Source: Acidobacteriota bacterium (GTDB lineage Bacteria; Acidobacteriota; Polarisedimenticolia; Gp22-AA2). From it: a stretch of DNA of 33,020 nucleotides. The notes under the pieces were generated by a model. It saw nothing but the letters and a program-made list of their open reading frames with translations. It was not told the origin of the DNA and searched no databases. This document shows, in pieces, positions 6,939 to 14,827 of the stretch. A program made the position numbers and the translations under genes. Position 1 is the stretch's first letter. The number at the start of each line of letters is the position of its first letter. Location of the stretch: positions 1-33,020 of the forward strand of contig QHXZ01000020.1 of assembly GCA_003223165.1 (NCBI GenBank), written 5' to 3'.

Positions 6939-7972
6939 GAGCGCCTCCCCACGATCGCCCCCGCCGCCGGGGCCGCGAGCGAGGCGTTTTCCGCGTCGAG
7001 GGCGAGCGGCGCCGCGACCGGCAGCACCTGCAGGAGATCGAGCGGCTCGATGGGGCAGCCGACCTCGACCGCGGCCGCGGCGAGGACCTCGTCGCGCGGC
7101 AGGCCGCAAACGCGCAGGTAGGCGCGGCCGATGCCGCGCCCCAGGAGCTTCTCCTGGTAGAAGGCCAGCGAGGTGTAGATCTCGCGCCGGATGCCCGCCG
7201 GGCCGCCGCCCTCGCCCGCCTCGGCGGCGTGGGGCTTGCAGCGGTAGAAGATCAGCTCCTCGCCGCGGAACAGCAGCAGGGACAGGTACTGTCCGGTGAC
7301 GTTCAGGAAGAGGGTGTCCTTCGCGTCGCCCGGCTGCGGCTCCAGGCGGCCGCGGAACAGGTTGTACAGCTCGAAGGTGGACAGCCCGACGAGCCCCGGC
7401 CAGTAGCCGGAAGCGCTGAGCAGCGCCTCGTACTGCTCGACGACGGCGCGGTGCATGAACACGGCCAGGACGTTGCCGCCGGCGGCGGCCGTCCCCGGCG
7501 CCGGGGCGCCGCCCGGGAGCATCAGGTCCAGGACCGCCTCGTCCGGCTTGAACGGCAGCGACTTGGCCATGCGGAAGCGCACCAGCGCGACCAGCTCGCG
7601 GCGCGTGCGCGGGAAGGTGGCGAAGGCGAGCAGGGCGACGCGGGCGACGTGGTCCGGCAGGAGCAGCGATACGCGCGGCTCGCCGGTCGCCACCTTGGGC
7701 AGGATCGCCCGCAGGGCCAGGGCCACCGGCTCCAGCACCCGGACGTTCGGGCGGACCAGGGAGGGCTCGATGGCGCCTTCCGGGAGGCTGCGCGACTCCA
7801 CGGCGCACAAGCGCAGCGCCCCGTCCTTGCGGTCCGGCTCCACCCGCACGCCGGTGATGCGCCCCGGGTCGATGTCGATGGCCACGCCCGGGAAGCGCGG
7901 CGGCCGGCGAGGCTCGAGGCTCGCGCCCTCGAAGAGGGCGTCCAGGTTCTTCACCATGTCCAGGAGAGGCAC
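6935..7972 (-). CDS. pilM: PilM-like actin-fold pilus/secretion assembly protein
   Basis: A 345-residue cytoplasmic protein expected to bind the PilN N-terminus and couple it to the PilB motor. Near the N-terminus VAIDIDPGRITGVRVEPD is the first phosphate-binding loop of the actin/FtsA fold. FRMAKSLPFKPDEAVLDLML matches the PilM segment usually read as a charged stretch ending in PF..EEV..D. NLFRGRLEPQPGDAKDTLFL followed by a beta hairpin begins the second half. The sequence is divergent: the phosphate 1 loop has Asp-Pro in place of Gly-Ser, so nucleotide binding may be altered. GTG 7972 has GGAGGA upstream with seven-base spacing. Identification rests as much on gene order (pilB-M-N-O) as on sequence. 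Confidence 0.78.
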   Translation of the reverse strand: MPLLDMVKNLDALFEGASLEPRRPPRFPGVAIDIDPGRITGVRVEPDRKDGALRLCAVESRSLPEGAIEPSLVRPNVRVLEPVALALRAILPKVATGEPRVSLLLPDHVARVALLAFATFPRTRRELVALVRFRMAKSLPFKPDEAVLDLMLPGGAPAPGTAAAGGNVLAVFMHRAVVEQYEALLSASGYWPGLVGLSTFELYNLFRGRLEPQPGDAKDTLFLNVTGQYLSLLLFRGEELIFYRCKPHAAEAGEGGGPAGIRREIYTSLAFYQEKLLGRGIGRAYLRVCGLPRDEVLAAAAVEVGCPIEPLDLLQVLPVAAPLALDAENASLAAPAAGAIVGRRS

Positions 7973-7997
7973 GTCGACTCCTCCGCTCCGTCCCGCC

Positions 7998-9665
<1,668 letters not shown>

Positions 9666-9675
9666 GCCGGCCTCC

Positions 9676-10890
9676 TCAGTACTGCGACTGCGCGTACGAG
9701 CGCAAAAGCGGCAGGTAGATCGCCAGGAGCATCCCGCCCACCACGAAGCCCATGCCGATGAGCATGACGGGCTCGAGGAGCGCAATCACCGTCCCCAGAA
9801 GGGTCTCGGTCTCCTCGTCGTAGAAGTCGGCGACGTTGGCCAGCATCTCGTGCAACGAGCCGGTCGACTCTCCGACCTTGGTCATCTCGATGGCGATGTC
9901 GTTGAACAGGCGGGTCTCGTCCAGCGACTCCCACAGGCTCTCCCCCTCCCGCACCTTGCGCTCGACATCGAGGAGGCGCGCCTCGAAGTCGCGGTTGCCC
10001 ACGGCCCGCGCCGAGATCCCGAGCGCGGTCACCACCGGGATGCCCCCCGAGATGAGCGTGCCGAGCGTGCGCATGAAGCGCGACACCGCGAAGCGCTGCC
10101 AGATCCCCCCGACCAGCGGGACGCGCACCTTGATCCGGTCGAAGCCCAGCCGCCCCTTCTCGGTGCGCGCCCAGGCGCGCCCTCCCAGCACCCCCGCCAC
10201 GATCGCCACCAGCAGGTACGGCAGGTTCGTGGTCAGGAGCGCCGAGACCGACACGAGGACCCGCGTGATGAGCGGCAGGTCGGAGCCGAAGTCGGCGTAG
10301 AACTCGGTGAACTTCGGGATCACGAAAAGGATCAGCACGATGATGACCCCGAACGACAGCACCATCAGGAAGGCCGGGTAGATCAGCGCCGCGACCACCT
10401 TGCGCTTCAGGTTCATCATCGTCTTCTGGTAGGCGATGAAGCGCTGCAGGACGGTGGCCACCTCGCCCGAGCGCTCCCCCGAGGCCAGGGTGGAGGAGTA
10501 GATCTTGGGGAACATCTCCCCCTGGGCGTCGAACGCCTCGGACAGCGCGGCGCCCCCCCGCACCCGGTCCCGCACGTCCGCCAGCGCCTTCGAGAAGACC
10601 GGGTTCTTGCGCCGCTCCAGGAGGATGTCGAGGCTGCCGATGATCGGCAGCCCGGCGCGGATGAGGGCCGCCAGCTCCTGGTTGAAGAGCAGGAACTCCT
10701 TCATCTTGACCGTACGCTTGCGGCCGAAATCCGGCAGCAGTCCGGCCAGGCCGCTCTTGCGGCGGATGCCGAACACCAGGTACTCCCGGCCCTGCAGCTC
10801 GGCCAGGAGCGCCTTCTCCGACTCGGCGGTGAAGGTGCGCTCCGTGACGGTCCCGTCGCTGGTCCCCACCTTGGCGATGAACTCCGGCAT
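9676..10890 (-). CDS. pilC: Inner-membrane platform protein of the GspF/PilC family
   Basis: A 404-residue polytopic protein that forms the membrane platform on which the PilB-type ATPase acts. Two GspF domains are visible: the first at about 70-190 (LFNQELAALIRAGLPIIGSL, YSSTLASGERSG) and the second at about 270-395 (FMRTLGTLISGGIPVVTALG, MTKVGESTGSLHEML). Three main hydrophobic segments follow the family pattern, including ALIYPAFLMVLSFGVIIVLI and LLEPVMLIGMGFVVGGMLLA. An N-terminal region with FIAKVGTSDGTVTERTFTAE matches the short cytoplasmic beta domain. ATG 10890 has GGGAGG four bases upstream. The longer ORF to 11730 is a shadow of the next gene. Length and motifs are normal. Confidence 0.94.
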   Translation of the reverse strand: MPEFIAKVGTSDGTVTERTFTAESEKALLAELQGREYLVFGIRRKSGLAGLLPDFGRKRTVKMKEFLLFNQELAALIRAGLPIIGSLDILLERRKNPVFSKALADVRDRVRGGAALSEAFDAQGEMFPKIYSSTLASGERSGEVATVLQRFIAYQKTMMNLKRKVVAALIYPAFLMVLSFGVIIVLILFVIPKFTEFYADFGSDLPLITRVLVSVSALLTTNLPYLLVAIVAGVLGGRAWARTEKGRLGFDRIKVRVPLVGGIWQRFAVSRFMRTLGTLISGGIPVVTALGISARAVGNRDFEARLLDVERKVREGESLWESLDETRLFNDIAIEMTKVGESTGSLHEMLANVADFYDEETETLLGTVIALLEPVMLIGMGFVVGGMLLAIYLPLLRSYAQSQY

Positions 10891-10925
10891 CCGTCCTCCC
10901 GGCCGGCGGCGCGCCGGCGCGGACC

Positions 10926-11720
10926 TTACGGCCTCTGCAGCGAGGCGGTGATGGTCATGAAGAGCGCCCGGTTGCTGCGCTCCATCTTCGAGGCCCCGAC
11001 GATGAACAGCTGCGCGTCGCGCAGGTTGAGGACCGTGCTCATCACCGAGGCGTAGCGCTCGTTCCCCTCGACCGTCAGCTCCCGCCGCTGCAGCTCGAAC
11101 GGCTTGAACCGGATCACGCGGGTCTCGTCCGAGACCTGGTCGACGCGGAAATCGACCCGGTAGTCGTCCCCCACGCGCAGCGTGCTGTGCTCCCCCTCGG
11201 TGCCGAGGATGCGCGCGTCCCCCACCAGGCGGTAGTCGTTCCAGCGGGTGCTGAGCGCGTTGAGCTTCTCGATCACGCCGCGGATCGGCGGGGGCGGCGG
11301 CTGCGGCGATCCCTCGCCGGACGAGGCCAGGATGAGCTGCACCGCCACCTCGACGCTGCGCGGCGGCACGTCGTAGGCGGCGAGGATCTCGCCGATGCGG
11401 TCCAGGTTCTCGGCCGTGTCGAGGACCGTGAGGGTCTTCCTGGCCGGCTCCGAGCGCACCCAGCCGCGCGTCGAGAGCGACGGGCTGACCAGGAGGTAGG
11501 CGTCGTCCAGCGAGCGATAGCGGATGGTGAAGACGCGCGCCTGAAGGCCTGGGGTCGCGCCCGCATCGGGAGCCTGGCGGACCCCCGGGGCGGACCCGAC
11601 GCCCGCGGCCGGGCGGTCGGCCGGCGCCGCCCCGCCCGCCGCCGGCAGCGCGAGGGCAGCCGCCGCGGCCAGGACGAGGAGCCCCGGAGCCTGCCGGGGT
11701 CGGAATCGGGTCGGGATCAC
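10926..11720 (-). CDS. Periplasmic protein with a secretin N-domain-like fold
   Basis: A 264-residue exported protein. The N-terminus is a Sec signal (RFRPRQAPGLLVLAAAAALA, cleavage likely near AGGAAPA). A domain at about 62-130 (FTIRYRSLDDAYLLVSPSLS, TLTVLDTAENLDRIGEILAA) is a secretin N1/NolW-type ring-building motif as found in GspD and PilQ, but no channel domain follows. The rest is a beta-rich domain with VDFRVDQVSDETRVIRFKPF. A short poly-proline stretch separates the two. The start GTG 11720 has GGAGG nine bases upstream. It may be an accessory ring or an envelope sensor that reports on the secretin; its place directly after the anti-sigma gene fits either. I do not recognise a named family for the full protein. 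Confidence 0.7.
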   Translation of the reverse strand: MIPTRFRPRQAPGLLVLAAAAALALPAAGGAAPADRPAAGVGSAPGVRQAPDAGATPGLQARVFTIRYRSLDDAYLLVSPSLSTRGWVRSEPARKTLTVLDTAENLDRIGEILAAYDVPPRSVEVAVQLILASSGEGSPQPPPPPIRGVIEKLNALSTRWNDYRLVGDARILGTEGEHSTLRVGDDYRVDFRVDQVSDETRVIRFKPFELQRRELTVEGNERYASVMSTVLNLRDAQLFIVGASKMERSNRALFMTITASLQRP

Positions 11721-11751
11721 GGCGTGTCACCTCCGCGGCGCCGGCCGCGCC

Positions 11752-12369
11752 TCAGAAGTCGATCGACTCGTCCACGACCAGGTAGATCGGCGTCTCGTCG
11801 GGCCCCGCGCCGACCGTGAAGCGGTAGACGCGCGCCCCCGGCGAGCCGACCTCCTCGATGACCGGAGGCGCCCCCGGCGTGGCGTCGCCGCCCACGCCCG
11901 GGAGCCCCGGAACCGCCGTGGCCGGCGGCGCCGGGGCCGCGCCGGGCCGGACGGGAGGCGCATAGGGGGATCGCAGGCCCCCCTGCTCCGTCCGCGGCCG
12001 GACCCCGTGCATCCCCGGGCGCACGATCAGAAGGGTCGCCCCCAGGATCAGCAGCATCGCCGCGGGCGCGGTCAGGTAGGCCAGACGCGGGTAGCGGAAG
12101 AGGTCGCCCCAGGCGAAGCGCCTGGCCTCGCGCTCCGCCTCCAGGCGATCGCGCAACCCTTCCTGGAAGCCGGCCCAGAAGGGCGCCGGCAAGGCCTGGC
12201 CTCGCAGCTCGAGGAACAGCAGGCTCGGGTCCAGCGCGACCGCGGCGGCGCGGCAGCCGGGACAGGCCGCCAGGTGCTCCCTGATCTCCCGCTCGAGGGT
12301 CTCATCGATCCCCGGGCGCGCGAGCTCCGGCAGACGCGACCGGATCCTCCCGCACTCCTCGTGGCCCGT
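11752..12369 (-). CDS. Zinc-finger anti-sigma factor (start codon unclear)
   Basis: A membrane-bound anti-sigma factor. The open frame upstream of the ORF-track start (TTG 12192) encodes a ZAS zinc finger: GHEECGRIRSRLPEL and then REHLAACPGC, with the His-x3-Cys-x2-Cys pattern that clamps ECF sigma factors. A membrane helix follows (LTAPAAMLLILGATLLIV, about residues 100-118), then a Pro-rich linker and a small periplasmic domain ending ETPIYLVVDESIDF. No ATG, GTG or TTG lies between the in-frame TAG (12394) and the zinc finger. An ACG at 12369 is where an ATG would be expected, with AGGGCGG just upstream, so the start may be ACG or the base may be wrong. From TTG 12192 the protein would lack the zinc finger. 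It lies just downstream of the sigma gene, as is usual for such pairs. Confidence 0.65.
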   Translation of the reverse strand, partial: TGHEECGRIRSRLPELARPGIDETLEREIREHLAACPGCRAAAVALDPSLLFLELRGQALPAPFWAGFQEGLRDRLEAEREARRFAWGDLFRYPRLAYLTAPAAMLLILGATLLIVRPGMHGVRPRTEQGGLRSPYAPPVRPGAAPAPPATAVPGLPGVGGDATPGAPPVIEEVGSPGARVYRFTVGAGPDETPIYLVVDESIDF

Positions 12370-12468
12370 CCGCCCTGGCCGACCAACTCTGATCTACGGA
12401 CGAAGTCGCCCCGGCGTCTAGGAGCCTGCCCGGGACATGGCAACGGTCGCGTGCGGCAGGCCACGCCC

Positions 12469-13095
12469 TCAGGCGCGGTCCGGCCGGGAAGGAACGCAGT
12501 ATTCCGGATAGCGGCGGCGCATTTCCTCCTGCAGGATGCGGCGCGCCTGCAGGACATGGTTGCGAATCGTCGAGGCGCGGGTCTTCATGATGGCGGCGAC
12601 CTGGTAGGTCGGCAGCCCTTCGATCTCCCTCAGGATGAACGCCATGCGCATCTTCGGGGTGAGGAGGGCGCACAGGGTGACGAAGATGCCCCGGACCTCC
12701 CGCTGGCGCAGCGTCTCCCCGGTGGGCGACCGGCCGCCCGCCGCGCCGGGCGCCGCGGGCTCCACGGCGGCCCCGGGGGCTCCCGCCGTCCCGGCGTCGT
12801 CCCCCCGCCCGGGGCTCTCGAGGGGGACCGCCTCGCGGTGCGGGCGCTCGCGGCGCAGGGCGTCGATGCCCAGGTTCAGGGTGATGCGGTAGAGCCAGGC
12901 GTCGAAGCGGCCGCCGCTCCTGAAGCGGCGCATGACGCGGAACAGGCGCAGGAAGACCTCCTGCGCCACGTCGCGCGCCAGCTCATGGTCGCCCACGACG
13001 TGGTAGGCGATCCAGAAGACCCGCTCGCGCTTGCGCTCGACCAGCGCCTCGAAGGCGTCCTGGTCGCCCGCGGCCGCGCGCCGGGCTCCTGGCCC
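12469..13095 (-). CDS. ECF RNA polymerase sigma factor (start codon unclear)
   Basis: An extracytoplasmic-function sigma-70 factor. The frame holds region 2 (GDQDAFEALVERKRERVF, ARDVAQEVFLRLFRVMRRF, RFDAWLYRITLNLGIDALRR), a Gly/Ala/Pro-rich linker, and region 4 (LTPKMRMAFILREIEGLPTY, MKTRASTIRNHVLQARRIL). The ORF-track start at GTG 12996 removes region 2.1, so the true start must be further upstream, yet the frame has no ATG, GTG or TTG before the stop of the DUF2062 gene (13096). A GTG overlapping that stop (GTGA at 13099) is in the next frame; one extra or two missing bases in the GC-rich run after it would connect it. It probably activates its own operon or envelope genes in response to release by the neighbouring anti-sigma factor. 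Confidence 0.78.
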   Translation of the reverse strand, partial: GPGARRAAAGDQDAFEALVERKRERVFWIAYHVVGDHELARDVAQEVFLRLFRVMRRFRSGGRFDAWLYRITLNLGIDALRRERPHREAVPLESPGRGDDAGTAGAPGAAVEPAAPGAAGGRSPTGETLRQREVRGIFVTLCALLTPKMRMAFILREIEGLPTYQVAAIMKTRASTIRNHVLQARRILQEEMRRRYPEYCVPSRPDRA

Positions 13096-13563
13096 TCACC
13101 CTGCGTGGCGCAGGGTACGGTACCACCGGATGCCGTAGAGGATGATGGGGAAGGCGAGCAGGGCGGAGATCGTGCCCAGGACGAGCGTCCCGACGGTCAG
13201 GGGGACGATCCAGGGGCGGCACTGGGCGATGAAGGTGCCGATGTCGCTCCAGGAGTCGAACCCCTCGAACCGAGGCGGGTCGAGGTCGGTGCCCAGGATC
13301 AGCGACCCCAGGTAGACCGAGACGCTGTAGATCGGCACGAGCGTCCACGGGTTGTTGACGAAGGTGCCGGCCAGGACGGCGACGCGGTTGAGGCCGAGCG
13401 CGAAGGCGAGCCCCAGGGCGAGCACCGTGTGCAGGCCGAGGAGCGGCGTCCAGGCGATGAACACGCCCAGCGCGAAGGCGAGGGCGGCCCGGGGCGGCGT
13501 GTCGTCCGTGTGCAGGGCGAAGCGCAGCCAGCTTCGCAGCCGGTCCGTCCGCAATTGCCGCAT
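13096..13563 (-). CDS. DUF2062 membrane protein
   Basis: A small membrane protein of the DUF2062 family, 155 residues from the chosen start. It shows DDTPPRAALAFALGVFIAWT and then FVNNPWTLVPIYSVSVYLGS, the two conserved motifs of the family, and three to four membrane helices. The ORF-track start at 13755 is unlikely because a promoter (13645-13673) lies inside that stretch. ATG 13563 has GGAGGAG about nine bases upstream and matches the usual length; ATG 13593 and 13581 are in frame alternatives without as good a site. The stop is read through in the same frame into the sigma gene. The function of DUF2062 is not established; it is often near glycosyltransferases or lipid genes. Here it heads the sigma/pilus operon. 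Confidence 0.78.
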   Translation of the reverse strand: MRQLRTDRLRSWLRFALHTDDTPPRAALAFALGVFIAWTPLLGLHTVLALGLAFALGLNRVAVLAGTFVNNPWTLVPIYSVSVYLGSLILGTDLDPPRFEGFDSWSDIGTFIAQCRPWIVPLTVGTLVLGTISALLAFPIILYGIRWYRTLRHAG

Positions 13564-13644
13564 CGCCGCGCTCTCCTCCATCCAGATCCCCATGTGGGCG
13601 CCGCGCGCCGCGCGCTCGCGGCGCGCCGCTCCGGACGTCGGCGC

Positions 13645-13673
13645 ATGATACGGGCGCAGGCGCCGCAGGTCAA
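13645..13673 (-). promoter_or_regulatory. Sigma70-like promoter of the DUF2062-sigma-pilus operon
   Basis: Minus strand: TTGACC (13673-13668), a 17-base spacer, then TATCAT (13650-13645). Both boxes match the housekeeping consensus in five of six positions. Transcription would begin near 13638, leaving 45-75 bases before the likely DUF2062 start. No gene between here and 1 kb, apart from the Ig-like lipoprotein, has an equally clear promoter, so this may drive most of the pilus operon. It does not look like an ECF promoter (no AAC at -35). Confidence 0.6.
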
Positions 13674-13774
13674 TAACGCGCAGCAGGGCGTCGAGCGGGC
13701 CTTCCGGCACCTCCCGCGCGTCGCGCTCGTCGCCTGTCGACCAGAGGGCTCCCATCGGATGCTCCGCCCGCCCG

Positions 13775-14785
13775 TCAGCGGGGGAAATGCTCGAATCCGC
13801 GCGGCGGCAGGTCGCGGTAGCGTCCGTCGCGGGTGAGGATGCGGATCCCCTGCCGGCGGGGCAGCACCTGGCCGATGCGGGTCATCGGCAGCCGGATGCG
13901 CCGCGCAAGGTGGTCGATCAGCGGCTGGTGCCCCGGGCGCGACGCGAACAGCAGCTCGTAGTCCTCCCCGCCCTCGAGGGCGGCGCGCCGGGCGCCGGCG
14001 GCCCCGAGCAGGGACAAGGCCAGAGGCGACACAGGGATCGCCGCCTCCTCCAGGAGGGCGCCGGCCCGGCTGGCGTCGCACAGCCGGCGCAGGTCCTGCG
14101 ACAGCCCGTCCGACAGATCGATCATCGCCGTCGCCAGGCCGGTCACCCCGAGGGCCCGTCCCGCCGTCACGCGCGGCACCGGATCGAGGTGGGCGCGCAC
14201 CGCTCGGGTCACGGCGCTCCGGGGCGCCCCCCGCGGCCGCCGGCGGCGGCGCAGCATCGCCAGGCCGGCCGCGGAGGCGCCCAGGCGGCCGGTGACGTAC
14301 AGCGAGTCCCCCGGGCGGGCGCCGTCGCGGCGGACGGCGCGGCCCGGCTCGACCAGCCCCAGGAGGCAGACGTTCACGAACAGGGAGCGCGCGGCGCAGG
14401 TGTCGCCGCCGACGATCGCCACGCGGTGGCGGCGGGCCTGGGCGCCGAGGCCGCGGGCCACGGCGCGCGCCCGCTCGAGGGGTGTGGCGCGCGGGAAGCC
14501 GATCGCCACGACGCAGGAGTGCGGCGCGCCCCCCATCGCGGCGATGTCGCTCAGGTTGACCGCGAGCGCCTTGCGCCCCAGCAGCAAGCCCGGGGTGTAC
14601 GCCGAGCGGAAGTGAATGCCCTCGGTCAGGAGGTCGGTGGTCAGGAGCATCTGCGCCCGGGGCGGCAGGGCCAGGACGGCCGCGTCGTCGCCGATGCCGA
14701 GCACGGGCCGGGGGCGCGCCGGACGGGCCAGCCGGGCGACCAGATCGATGAACCCTTGCTCCCCGATACGGGCGAGAGTCGCCAT
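13775..14785 (-). CDS. thiL: Thiamine-monophosphate kinase
   Basis: ThiL phosphorylates thiamine monophosphate to thiamine pyrophosphate with ATP, the last step of cofactor synthesis. The 336-residue protein shows the PurM/ThiL-fold motifs: GIGDDAAVL near residue 34 (Mg and ATP site), TTDLLTEGIHF, a helix with LGRKALAVNLSDIAAMGGAP, VGGDTC, MIDLSDGLSQDL, and EGGEDYELLF near the C-terminus. All the acidic metal-binding clusters are present. ATG 14785 is chosen as giving the usual family length; GTG 14794, three codons earlier, is an alternative. It follows lon by 42 bases and is probably the last gene of hsp20-lon-thiL. The C-terminal tail RDLPPRGFEHF is typical of the family. Confidence 0.94.
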   Translation of the reverse strand: MATLARIGEQGFIDLVARLARPARPRPVLGIGDDAAVLALPPRAQMLLTTDLLTEGIHFRSAYTPGLLLGRKALAVNLSDIAAMGGAPHSCVVAIGFPRATPLERARAVARGLGAQARRHRVAIVGGDTCAARSLFVNVCLLGLVEPGRAVRRDGARPGDSLYVTGRLGASAAGLAMLRRRRRPRGAPRSAVTRAVRAHLDPVPRVTAGRALGVTGLATAMIDLSDGLSQDLRRLCDASRAGALLEEAAIPVSPLALSLLGAAGARRAALEGGEDYELLFASRPGHQPLIDHLARRIRLPMTRIGQVLPRRQGIRILTRDGRYRDLPPRGFEHFPR

Positions 14786-14827
14786 CCGCCTCACACGGTC
14801 CGCGTCACCCTGCCGCCCGATGCGGGA

